From Collinsella sp. (GTDB taxonomy: Bacteria; Actinomycetota; Coriobacteriia; Coriobacteriales; Coriobacteriaceae): DNA of 19,816 nt. The notes under the pieces were generated by a model that saw only the letters and a list, made by a program, of their open reading frames with translations, ran no database searches and was not told where the DNA came from. The position numbers and the translations under genes were made by a program. Shown piece after piece: positions 6,873 to 14,311 of this stretch. The stretch covers positions 1-19,816 of the forward strand of contig DXLY01000027.1 of NCBI GenBank assembly GCA_019414465.1, given 5' to 3'. The first letter of the stretch is position 1. The number at the start of each line of letters is the position of its first letter.

Positions 6873-7682
6873 CTACTCCCCTCGCGCCGCACGAGCGGCA
6901 GCCATAAAACGAACTACCCGCTCAACATCAACCGGGGCATCCAGCTTTCCGTCGCGCTTTAAGCACGTGCCGACAAACGCGCCATCGTAGTGAGCAAATA
7001 CGTCAGCCACGGTATTTTCGCGACAACCGGTGCCACATACCACGGGTACTTCGCCAACACGCTCGCGGACCTCATCGGCAAGCTCGCCCGAAGCGCCACG
7101 ACCGGCAGCCGAACCGCCGATGACCATCGCATCCGGTAGGCAATTAAAGAGAAGTGAATCGGCAATGTCCGCAGTCGTGCGGTCGTTGAGATAAACCTCT
7201 CCCTCGCTCGTGATGAAGTGAAAAAGCTTGAGGTCGTCCAGGCGCAGCGCCGCCTTACGACGCATGGTGTGAGCGAAATCTCGGTTAATCAGCCCGAGAT
7301 CACCGGCCCAGGCACCGCAAAAATTGCAGCGCGTGAACTGCGCATCGACGGCAGCGCACAGCTCGATTGTGGCATCACCATCGTAAATAGCCTCAGCTCC
7401 CCAAGGGGTCGACAAATCATGGGACAGAGCCCCGATTACATAGCCCATCGATGCAAGGGTTGAGGGAGAAACGTGCTGCTCATAGGGCATCGAGAGCTCA
7501 TTGGTAATCAAAATGCCATCGACACCGCCCTGCTGCAACGCTTCGAGATCGCGCTTGGCGGCTTCCACGACCTGCGACACGCTTCCGCCCGGGTAATACA
7601 GTGGATCGCCCGGCAGAGGACGCAGGTGCAGCATTCCGATAACCGGCTTTTCGGTCTTGAACATCGAGGTCAGAAACGACAT
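6873..7682 (-). CDS. BtpA/SgcQ-family TIM-barrel protein
   Basis: A 269-residue protein with the family hallmark PVIGMLHLRPLPGDPLY at residues 13-29, followed by a predicted alternating beta/alpha barrel that ends VVCGTGCRENTVADVFAHYDGAFVGTCLKRDG, a phosphate-binding-like C-terminal segment. BtpA was named for photosystem I accumulation in cyanobacteria; in heterotrophs the family (E. coli SgcQ) sits in sugar operons and has no established reaction. I chose the ATG at 7682 because AAGGAG lies six bases upstream; an earlier in-frame ATG at 7697 overlaps that site. It is 33 bases after yjbQ and six bases before the FGGY kinase. The context suggests a sugar-phosphate isomerase, aldolase or epimerase, by inference only. 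Confidence 0.85.
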   Translation of the reverse strand: MSFLTSMFKTEKPVIGMLHLRPLPGDPLYYPGGSVSQVVEAAKRDLEALQQGGVDGILITNELSMPYEQHVSPSTLASMGYVIGALSHDLSTPWGAEAIYDGDATIELCAAVDAQFTRCNFCGAWAGDLGLINRDFAHTMRRKAALRLDDLKLFHFITSEGEVYLNDRTTADIADSLLFNCLPDAMVIGGSAAGRGASGELADEVRERVGEVPVVCGTGCRENTVADVFAHYDGAFVGTCLKRDGKLDAPVDVERVVRFMAAARAARGE

Positions 7683-7715
7683 AACGTGCTCCTTCATAGG
7701 GTTATTGCAGGGACG

Positions 7716-8144
7716 TTACTCCCCCAGCACCTCGACGTACACTTTTCGCTTCTGCGGGCCGTCAAACTCCGCAAGATAGATGTTCTGGGCACCTCCGCAC
7801 ACGATGTGGCCATCTTGGACGGGAAAGAAGCAACTGTTTCCACAAATCATGCTCTTGATATGTCCACAGGAGTTGTTGCCGGTAGCTCCATAGCTCGGCA
7901 GGAAGTGTGCATGTGCATAGGGGGCATCGAGTGGGGCGATGCGATCAAGCGTCTCCATAAGATCCGTCTCCACGCAGGGCAGCCCCTCGTTTACCACGAT
8001 TCCGCAGGTCGTATGCGACAAAATAATCGCTGCCAAGCCATTGGTCACCGAGCTGCGCTCGATGGCAGCGTGCACGTCTTCGGTAATATCGATGAACTGG
8101 TCCGGAGCAGTCGATAGATAGCTCAATGTCTCGAGCGTCACCAT
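7716..8144 (-). CDS. YjbQ/UPF0047 family protein
   Basis: A 142-residue protein of the YjbQ family (secondary thiamine-phosphate synthase fold). The conserved core is complete: IILSHTTCGIVVNEG matches the usual HTSAG-type site, and the C-terminal half has GHIKSMICGNSCFFPVQDG and IYLAEFDGPQKRKVYVEVLG. E. coli YjbQ shows weak thiamin-phosphate synthase activity when overproduced, but the physiological role is unknown. A GTG at 8150 overlaps the upstream stop as GTGA and an ATG at 8144 lies just after it; both could use the AAGGGG site, and the ATG is preferred. Placement inside a sugar-kinase operon points to a role in handling a phosphorylated sugar intermediate rather than thiamine. That is inference. 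Confidence 0.85.
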   Translation of the reverse strand: MVTLETLSYLSTAPDQFIDITEDVHAAIERSSVTNGLAAIILSHTTCGIVVNEGLPCVETDLMETLDRIAPLDAPYAHAHFLPSYGATGNNSCGHIKSMICGNSCFFPVQDGHIVCGGAQNIYLAEFDGPQKRKVYVEVLGE

Positions 8145-8146
8145 GT

Positions 8147-9007
8147 TCACTCATCCCCTTCAAGAAAACGCAGGGCATTACCCCAGTAGAGCCTTTCTCG
8201 CGCATCATCGCGCATGGACACGGTATCGAGCGCCCGCTTGAGTTTGAACGCACGGAAGCGCGGCGTATTGCTGGCGAACATCACTTGATGCGATAGCGCG
8301 CGCTCATACCACAGCGGCCCCATATCGACCGTGAAAAGACGCTGCATCATCTCCTCGGGCGAATCGATGTAAGTGATAGAGGTGTCCGTGTAGCAGTTGG
8401 GATACTTGAGCAGCATCGCCACGGTCTCGCGCACCCAGGGCCAGCCAAAGTGGGTCAAACTAAAACGCACATTTGGATGCGTTGCGATTGTGTGCTCAAA
8501 TGCAAGCGGGTTACTGCGCGAGAGCTCTGCACCCGGCTCCCAAGACATACCGGCATGGAAAACCACCGGCTTGTTATAGCGCTCGCACAGCTCGTAAAGC
8601 GGCTCGGCCACGGCATCATCGGGGGCAAAACCCTGCTTTGCCGGATGCAGGCAAAGCCCCTTTGCCCCCAACTCAGTAAAGGCGCGCTCCAATTCGCCTG
8701 CGGCACCGCTCACCTGCGGATCTACGCTCGCAAATCCCCACAGACGATCGGGATGCGCGGCAACCAGCATGGCGATCTGGTCATTGGTGCCAAAATGCCC
8801 TCCGCATGCCGTGGTTACATCGAGTGGCATGAGCACACTCTTCTGCACATCGCAGACGTCCATCTCGACTTGAAGCTCATCCCAATCCATGGGGCCCATA
8901 TGCCCCATACCAAATTCTCGTGACCAAAAACCGAATCCATCAGGCTCATCACCCGGCGTACAAATCTCGCTGTAGAGCATGGGCTGAACCAACATGTCGA
9001 TAACCAT
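8147..9007 (-). CDS. Amidohydrolase-2 family protein with eroded metal site
   Basis: A 286-residue TIM-barrel protein of the amidohydrolase-2 (ACMSD/LigI-like) group. Recognisable family segments are GFASVDPQ (91-98), KGLCLHPAKQGFAPDD (116-131), PVVFHAGMSWEPG (147-159), VRFSLTHFGWPWV (180-192) and YWGNALRFL near the end. The usual N-terminal HxH is missing: strand 1 reads MVIDMLVQPM. The usual Asp of the (G/S)SDxP motif is Asn, in MFASNTPRF (N247). H151 and H186 remain. It may be a metal-independent hydrolase, as LigI is reported to be, or a non-hydrolytic relative such as a decarboxylase-like protein. It has a good GGAAAGGAG site and lies between the second PfkB kinase (27-base gap) and yjbQ (overlapping or two bases apart). 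Confidence 0.82.
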   Translation of the reverse strand: MVIDMLVQPMLYSEICTPGDEPDGFGFWSREFGMGHMGPMDWDELQVEMDVCDVQKSVLMPLDVTTACGGHFGTNDQIAMLVAAHPDRLWGFASVDPQVSGAAGELERAFTELGAKGLCLHPAKQGFAPDDAVAEPLYELCERYNKPVVFHAGMSWEPGAELSRSNPLAFEHTIATHPNVRFSLTHFGWPWVRETVAMLLKYPNCYTDTSITYIDSPEEMMQRLFTVDMGPLWYERALSHQVMFASNTPRFRAFKLKRALDTVSMRDDARERLYWGNALRFLEGDE

Positions 9008-9034
9008 TTCGTACTCCTTTCCAGGCGTTTGACC

Positions 9035-9835
9035 CTAGTACGGCTCAAACGAACCAATCACTCGGGACGACAGCTCAGCGCCCGCCTTCATGCACGCCGG
9101 AATATCAAGGCCATCGATCACGCCCTTGGTAAACCCGGCAATATACGAGTCGCCGGCACCCACGGTATTAACGACCTTCTCCGCCGGTACGATCCCGCAC
9201 TCATAGAAGCGCTCACCGTCATAGGCAATGCTCCCCTTCTCGCCAAGCGTGGCAACCGCAACGCGCGGTCCCAACTTCTGTACGTGACGTACCCAATCAC
9301 GTAGCTCCGGAGTGTCCTCTTCAAACGACATGAACGCATAGTCTACGTAAGGAAAATGAGCCTCGCAGGCATATTCGGGATCCTGGCTGAACACTGAGAA
9401 GTCCATAACCACCGTCTTGCCCGCATCATGCCACTCGGGCAGGAGGTCCAAACAATTGCCAAACAGGTCGGTATGAATGATGTCATGCTCTAGGATAAAC
9501 GCCCGGTCGTCTTCATTCGGTCGATATGTCTCCATTACGCCATCGATTGCCTCGAGATGCACGCGATCGACGCCGTCTTTCAACGCCATGAGCATCACCG
9601 AGGTGTCGCCATCCTCCACCCGCAGATGTGAGATATCGAACCCCTCAGCGGCCAGCGCCTCCCTCATCTTGTCTCCGTACTCGTCCTTGCCGACAACCGA
9701 CACGGCGGATACCGAAACGCCCATTCGTGCAAGATGGATACCCCAGTCAATGCCATTACCAGTCGGATAGAACACGCCGATGTTTTGATAGACGTCCGCA
9801 CAGCAAAAACCAGCTGCGCACGCTTTAATACCCAT
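9035..9835 (-). CDS. PfkB-family sugar kinase, second copy of the operon
   Basis: A 266-residue ribokinase-fold kinase related to fructosamine kinases (FrlD-like). The N-terminal substrate motif reads FYPTGNGIDWGIHLARMG (23-40), a divergent form of the usual GGNAxNxA. The C-terminal anion-hole motif is NTVGAGDSYIAGF (223-235), keeping the catalytic base D229 but with Asn in place of the usual first Asp. Segments such as VVGKDEYGDKM and GFDISHLRVEDGDTS are typical of the family. The ATG at 9835 follows GGAG at six bases; a TTG at 9847 is rejected because it precedes that site. It is clearly diverged from the adjacent FrlD-type kinase, so it probably acts on a different sugar. A terminator-like hairpin lies in its 121-base upstream gap. 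Confidence 0.86.
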   Translation of the reverse strand: MGIKACAAGFCCADVYQNIGVFYPTGNGIDWGIHLARMGVSVSAVSVVGKDEYGDKMREALAAEGFDISHLRVEDGDTSVMLMALKDGVDRVHLEAIDGVMETYRPNEDDRAFILEHDIIHTDLFGNCLDLLPEWHDAGKTVVMDFSVFSQDPEYACEAHFPYVDYAFMSFEEDTPELRDWVRHVQKLGPRVAVATLGEKGSIAYDGERFYECGIVPAEKVVNTVGAGDSYIAGFTKGVIDGLDIPACMKAGAELSSRVIGSFEPY

Positions 9836-9852
9836 GGTCTTCTCCAATGTTC

Positions 9853-9886
9853 AAAAGGGGACCCACCACATGGCGAGCCCCCTTTT
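9853..9886 (-). terminator. Intra-operon hairpin with T-run, probable partial terminator
   Basis: AAAAGGGG at 9853-9860 pairs with CCCCTTTT at 9879-9886, and the loop can pair further. On the minus strand the stem ends in TTTT. It lies between the stop of the FrlD-type kinase and the second PfkB kinase, and the ribosome site of the latter follows. It could lower expression of the distal genes, or mark the end of one transcript. The stem is symmetrical, so it could also work on the plus strand. Confidence 0.55.
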
Positions 9887-9956
9887 CGCGTTTCGCTTAT
9901 TGTTTTGCATCGGCTGTCCAAGGCCACATAGCCAGACCGCCGTACACTTTCTTAAG

Positions 9957-10820
9957 CTATTCGACGATTGGTGCTCCGTGGCCCCAAGAACCTTCCATGC
10001 CGCACACGGTCGAGGCAAACCCGGCAGCAAAGTCGAGCGCGCGCTCGATAGCCTCGGCGCCATCCTCACCACGCTTGGCGGAATCGAGATAGCACATCAA
10101 AAACGAGGTGAGGAACGAGTCGCCCGCCCCCATGGTGTCCTTCATGTCCGTTACCGGTTTAGCCAGCTGGCGGTAATAACGCTCGCCGTCGTAAGCAATG
10201 CAGCCCTCGGCGCCCGCCGTAGCCGACACAAAACGCGGACCCAGGCCCTTCACCCATGCCAGACGCTCGCGAATCTCGTCCTCACTTGCGGCATCCGCCG
10301 CACTAAAGAAAGCGAAATCGACGTAGGGCGCAATCTGCTCGTAGTACTCGTCGGTGGAGTCGTCCGAAAAGTCAAAAGAGACCGTGACGCCCGCAGCCTT
10401 CAGCTTGGGCAGCTCGCGCTCGGTAAAGCAATAGTTGCCCGAATGAACCACATCGAACTGCTTCATGTACGAAAGGTCAAAGCGATCGAGGACATAGCGC
10501 GCATCGCCACGGATACCGCCCTCGTTGGAGCCGAGGAAGACACGGTCACCGTCAACGACGGTCACGCGAGCCGCTCCGTTCTCGCCAATCATCTGCTCGC
10601 ACTTGTCAAGCTCGATACCCTCATCCTCGAGGCTTGCAATGACATGCTCGGCAGCGGCATCATTGCCAAAAATGCCCATGTATGCGGAGCGTGCGGCACC
10701 GCATTTCTTGGCATAAACGGCGAAGTTCACCGCATTGCCGCCGGGATACATGGTGTGGATATGCTCGTAGCGATCGACGACGTTGTCGCCAAATCCGAGC
10801 GCGTTAACGTTAAATGCCAT
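9957..10820 (-). CDS. frlD: FrlD-type fructosamine (fructoselysine-like) 6-kinase
   Basis: A 287-residue PfkB-family kinase predicted to phosphorylate the sugar 6-hydroxyl of an Amadori compound. It aligns by eye with E. coli FrlD: FGDNVVDRYEH near the start, YPGGNAVNFAVYAKKCG (25-41), GVTVSFDFSDD in the middle, VDFAFFSAA, and the anion-hole and base motif DTMGAGDSFLTSF (228-240, base D234), ending with a short C-terminal helix and GMEGSWGHGA. The GAAGGAG ribosome site lies eight bases before the ATG. It starts 14 bases after the deglycase stop, the same pairing of kinase and deglycase seen in frl and fra loci. The amino part of the substrate (lysine, asparagine or other) cannot be told from this gene. 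Confidence 0.85.
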   Translation of the reverse strand: MAFNVNALGFGDNVVDRYEHIHTMYPGGNAVNFAVYAKKCGAARSAYMGIFGNDAAAEHVIASLEDEGIELDKCEQMIGENGAARVTVVDGDRVFLGSNEGGIRGDARYVLDRFDLSYMKQFDVVHSGNYCFTERELPKLKAAGVTVSFDFSDDSTDEYYEQIAPYVDFAFFSAADAASEDEIRERLAWVKGLGPRFVSATAGAEGCIAYDGERYYRQLAKPVTDMKDTMGAGDSFLTSFLMCYLDSAKRGEDGAEAIERALDFAAGFASTVCGMEGSWGHGAPIVE

Positions 10821-10834
10821 GGCCTTTGCTCCTT

Positions 10835-11803
10835 CTAGTACTCGACAACACCCATATAGCGACGGAAATCGGGATCGTGATCAAACACCTTGCCGCGTGC
10901 AGCACGCAGCTCGCAGTTCATGGCGTAGAACAGCACCGGGTCCAGATAGGCACGGACGCTCGCCGGCACGGCTTCCATACCGTACTCCTTGGCATCGAGC
11001 ACCATCAGCGTATCGGTATGCGTCTTAAGGAACGCCAGGGCGCGCTCGTCCATAGCACGGCACTCGCTGGAGCCCATCTGCAGGAAGTAAAAAACGCCAT
11101 CCTGAGTAGCCTCGAAGGGGCCATGGAAGTACTCGGCAGAGTGGATGTAGCTGCAGTGCTGCCACTGCATCTCCATAAGAGAGCAGATAGCGAAACCGTA
11201 GGTCTGGCTAAAGTTGGGACCGCTGCCCAGAATATAGAAGAACTCGTGCTCCTGGCAAAGCTTGGCAAAGCGATCGCCCAGCTCGGCATTTACCTTCTCG
11301 CGTGCCGGGGGAAGAATCTTATCCATCTCGGCGATACCGGCATACATATCGGCAAGATCGGCGTAGCCCTCCTGCTGATCGAGCAGCTCGGCCGCAAGCG
11401 ACAGCGAAATGCCAGCGGGGACCTCGGCCTGCGGCACGCCCTCGCCCCACGGGTAGACCCACGTGGTCCACTTGCCGGAGTCGATCTTGGATCCAGCGTT
11501 GTCGGTCTGGGCGATCACCGTAGCGCCGGCGGCAAGGGCAATCTCGCAGCCCTCGACGACCTCCGGGGTATTGCCACTGTGGCTGCAAGCGATGACCAGG
11601 GACTTCTCGCCCAGACGACGCGGACGCATAATGTCGAATTCACGTGCGGTATAGATATACGAAGTGAAGGTGGTTGCCTCGCGCTGCAGAAGCTCGTGAG
11701 CCGGGATCAAATCGATCATGGAGCCACCGCAAGCAATCCAGTAGACGCTGTCGAACTTGCCCTTCTCGGCAATTGCCTCTTTGATCAGATCGTGTGCGTT
11801 CAT
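10835..11803 (-). CDS. SIS-domain 6-phospho-Amadori deglycase (FraB/FrlB type)
   Basis: Predicted to cleave a 6-phosphofructosyl (or glucosyl) amino acid to glucose-6-phosphate and the free amine. The 322-residue protein has two SIS domains. The first shows YWIACGGSMIDL (21-32) and SHSGNTPEVVEG (74-85); the second has LGSGPNFSQ (192-200) and the active-site stretch MEMQWQHCSYIHSAEYFHGP (210-229), with E224 the likely general acid/base. The C-terminus RRYMGVVEY is typical of this deglycase family. From memory this stretch is closer to Salmonella FraB (fructose-asparagine) than to E. coli FrlB. I chose the ATG at 11803, preceded by AAAGGA; an upstream start at 11836 precedes that site. It forms the core of the locus with the FrlD-type kinase downstream and the FrlC-like gene upstream. 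Confidence 0.83.
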   Translation of the reverse strand: MNAHDLIKEAIAEKGKFDSVYWIACGGSMIDLIPAHELLQREATTFTSYIYTAREFDIMRPRRLGEKSLVIACSHSGNTPEVVEGCEIALAAGATVIAQTDNAGSKIDSGKWTTWVYPWGEGVPQAEVPAGISLSLAAELLDQQEGYADLADMYAGIAEMDKILPPAREKVNAELGDRFAKLCQEHEFFYILGSGPNFSQTYGFAICSLMEMQWQHCSYIHSAEYFHGPFEATQDGVFYFLQMGSSECRAMDERALAFLKTHTDTLMVLDAKEYGMEAVPASVRAYLDPVLFYAMNCELRAARGKVFDHDPDFRRYMGVVEY

Positions 11804-11865
11804 ATCCAGTTCCTTTCTTATTTGGGCCGCAATCAATGACGTTGGTTGCGTAGCCGATAGTTGTT

Positions 11866-12717
11866 TTAGTCAATCAGATATTTCTCGAATGCGGCCATGT
11901 TCTTGGCATCAGCCGCCGCCGGGTCATCGTAGTAACGGCCGTCCGTAATTTCCTGGCCCAGCATGCCGTCGAAACCATGGACGTTGAGTGTGGCAACGAA
12001 GGCGTCCATATCGTGCTTGCCATCGCCCCACACCAGATGGCCATACGGGTCACCGTCGATAAAGTGCATCTCGTGAATTGCCCCATCACCAAAGGCGGCA
12101 AACCAGTCCTCGAGCGTCTCGCCTGCAACGCCCATCGCGGTTGTATCAACCATGGGCTGTAAGTACGGGCTCGCGACCTCGTCAATCATGCGCTTCGCAT
12201 CGGAAACCGTCGTCACAAGGTTGCTCTCCTCGGGACGCAGGCTTTCCATCGTAAGCACCAGACCGTGCTCGCCGGCATACTCCGCCAGAATGGACAAGTG
12301 CTCGCGGCTGCGCTTCCAGGCTTCCTCGCGGTCCTCGTCCCAGTCGCCCCAGCCCGAGTTGACGGACATACGGTCGCACCCAAGTACCTCGGCAAGCTCA
12401 ATGCCGTGTTTAAAGTACGCCAGGCTGCGCTGTTCATGCAGCGGTTTGCGTGCGCAGTACTGCCAAGGATAGACAACATTCTCGGGGCACAGAGTACGAT
12501 ACCTAAGCCCACGGTCTGCAGCCTTTTTCGCCAGGACCTCAGCCTCAAAGTAGCCCGTATGGTCGAGCGTCACATGCGGCTCTGCACACCACAACTCAAT
12601 GGACTCAAAGCCCAAACGCTGCTGCACATCAAGGAAGTAATCGAGCGACCACATGATGTAGTGGATATTCATGCCCGCAATCTGTTCGCGGCGCAGCGTC
12701 GGTTTGGATTCAGACAT
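11866..12717 (-). CDS. FrlC-like TIM-barrel sugar isomerase/epimerase
   Basis: A 283-residue xylose-isomerase-like barrel. The metal and acid residues appear in the order expected for tagatose/psicose 3-epimerase relatives: E158 in LTMESLRPEESN, D191 in PMVDTTAMG, H218 in EMHFIDGDPYGH and E256 in GQEITDGRYYDD. The N-terminal part GFESIELWCAEPH and CPENVVYPWQY parallels E. coli FrlC, which interconverts psicoselysine and fructoselysine. Here it would convert a C3-epimeric fructosyl amino acid into the form the kinase accepts. An AAGGAGG site overlapping the stop of the YtcJ-like gene gives tight coupling, with one base between stop and start. A 62-base gap leads to the deglycase gene. A different ketose or sugar-phosphate substrate cannot be excluded. 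Confidence 0.78.
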   Translation of the reverse strand: MSESKPTLRREQIAGMNIHYIMWSLDYFLDVQQRLGFESIELWCAEPHVTLDHTGYFEAEVLAKKAADRGLRYRTLCPENVVYPWQYCARKPLHEQRSLAYFKHGIELAEVLGCDRMSVNSGWGDWDEDREEAWKRSREHLSILAEYAGEHGLVLTMESLRPEESNLVTTVSDAKRMIDEVASPYLQPMVDTTAMGVAGETLEDWFAAFGDGAIHEMHFIDGDPYGHLVWGDGKHDMDAFVATLNVHGFDGMLGQEITDGRYYDDPAAADAKNMAAFEKYLID

Positions 12718-12718
12718 C

Positions 12719-14302
12719 CTATGCCTCCTTATTTCGATCGAACACGATTTGTCCGTCCGACATCGTCATATCAACCGCAAGATCGCGTGCGTCGCGATAA
12801 TCGAGGTCGAACACATCCCGATCGAGCACGCAGATATCGGCAAGTTTGCCGACCTCGAGCGTACCCAGCTCGTCTTCGCGCATCAGATCGTACGCGCCCC
12901 CGGCAGTCCAAGCGCGCAAGAGCTCGACAAGCGTCAGCACGTTGGCCTCATTCACGGGCAGTCCGTCGGCGAAGAATCCACCGCACGCGCTGTATATTGA
13001 CTCGCCCAGGCTCGGAATCAGCAGTGGCAAATCCGTTCCACAGCACACCGTGCATCCGGAATCTTCCATGCCGCGGCGATTCCAGCTGTGCAAAAGTCGC
13101 GTCTCGCCAATTTGCCGACGCATCATCGACAGGCAATCCTCGCGCCGGTCCAGCGTCAGAATCTGCGGATAGACCTCGCAAATTCCACCTAACTTGCCAA
13201 ACTCGACAAGATCGGTCGGGTCAGAGTTCTCGAGATCGGTAATCGCATGGCGGCGAAGCAACCGCCCATACTCGTCTCGAGGCAGCGAGGCATAGAGCGC
13301 CACGGTGCGACGAACGGCGCCATCGCCCTGGCAATGCAAGGAATATCGGAAACCGTCAGCATCAATTGCACGCAGCTCGTTCTCAATCAGATCCCACTCT
13401 GGCTCCTCGACGACCGTCTTGCCGGCAGCGCCCGCATCGGCCGTGTCCTCATAGGGGTCAATCATCTCGGCAAGCCCCGCCCATACGCCTCGATCGGTCA
13501 TACGGTTGAAGCCAGAAAAACGAACGAACGGTCCCCGGAAGCGCTCTCGTGCCTCGCGGGCATATGCCAGATTTGCACCGGCACCCACCGGCTGCGACAT
13601 CATAGAGACGCGAACCGTCAGCTCACCAGATTCCTCACGGCGAGCCATTTCGTCGGCAAAGCCGTAGTAGTCATCAAACGCCATCTCCTTGATGGCGGTA
13701 ACGCCGCGCTCGTTAAGCATGCTCATGTAGTCCGAATACCCGGCACGCACCTCGGGCAGCGCGAGGAAATCGCTCATCATGCGCCAGATCTTCTCGGCAT
13801 AGCACGCCTGGGATGTAAAGCCGTATCGCGCACTGGCTGCAGCGTTGAGAACGCAGGTCTCCGCGCCCGGTGTAAAGCAGACGACAGGGATATCACCAAA
13901 ACACTCGTCAAACACAGCTGCTGTATTTGCGTTCTCGGCATCCGATGCCAACGTTTCGGGCAGGTTGTGGCCAAAAGCCGCCGCGCAATCCGGATGATCA
14001 TCTTTCCATGCACGCAAGAGCGACACAGCCTCTTTGGCATCAGCGACGCCGGACAGATCAGACCCCAACGTCCGCAGTGCCCAGCCCGTATAGAAGGTAT
14101 GCACATCGATCAGGCCGGGCATGACGGTGCGGTCGCCCAGGTCAACTACCTCGTCCGCTTGGGTCAAATACGAAGCTACCTCACACTTGGTGCCAACCGC
14201 CTCAATTCGATTGCCACGGACCGCTACGAAACCTTCAAACGGCAGGTCCCCCGTACCGGTAAAGACGCTCTTAGACGTCAGGACCGTCAAACGATCAGAC
14301 AT
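12719..14302 (-). CDS. YtcJ-like amidohydrolase (amidohydrolase-3 family), atypical metal motif
   Basis: A 527-residue amidohydrolase with the family architecture: an N-terminal beta-sandwich (residues 1-62), barrel entry TVMPGLIDVHTFYTGW (59-74), central barrel, SLHCQGDGAVRRTV (321-334), RHAITDLEN (351-359), CGTDLPLLIPS (421-431) and a C-terminal return to the sandwich with LGTLEVGKLADICVLDRDVF. H68, H323, H352 and D424 are kept, but the second His of the strand-1 HxH is Phe (HTF), and the usual Lys/Asp strand reads VRFSGFNRMTDR. YtcJ relatives act on amide, imide or N-acyl bonds. Here it could trim a conjugated substrate before or after the deglycase. AGGTGG precedes the ATG at 14302, overlapping the permease stop. 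Cytosolic; no signal peptide. Confidence 0.83.
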   Translation of the reverse strand: MSDRLTVLTSKSVFTGTGDLPFEGFVAVRGNRIEAVGTKCEVASYLTQADEVVDLGDRTVMPGLIDVHTFYTGWALRTLGSDLSGVADAKEAVSLLRAWKDDHPDCAAAFGHNLPETLASDAENANTAAVFDECFGDIPVVCFTPGAETCVLNAAASARYGFTSQACYAEKIWRMMSDFLALPEVRAGYSDYMSMLNERGVTAIKEMAFDDYYGFADEMARREESGELTVRVSMMSQPVGAGANLAYAREARERFRGPFVRFSGFNRMTDRGVWAGLAEMIDPYEDTADAGAAGKTVVEEPEWDLIENELRAIDADGFRYSLHCQGDGAVRRTVALYASLPRDEYGRLLRRHAITDLENSDPTDLVEFGKLGGICEVYPQILTLDRREDCLSMMRRQIGETRLLHSWNRRGMEDSGCTVCCGTDLPLLIPSLGESIYSACGGFFADGLPVNEANVLTLVELLRAWTAGGAYDLMREDELGTLEVGKLADICVLDRDVFDLDYRDARDLAVDMTMSDGQIVFDRNKEA

Positions 14303-14311
14303 CACAACCAC

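Noticed and set aside
9009..9034. Possible separate promoter between the second PfkB kinase and the amidohydrolase-2 gene
   Set aside because: The 26-base gap contains only the ribosome site; there is no room for a promoter.
9834..11839. Two long plus-strand frames opposite the FrlD-type kinase and the deglycase
   Set aside because: Both mirror proteins with intact catalytic motifs; their amino-acid composition is typical of antisense translation.
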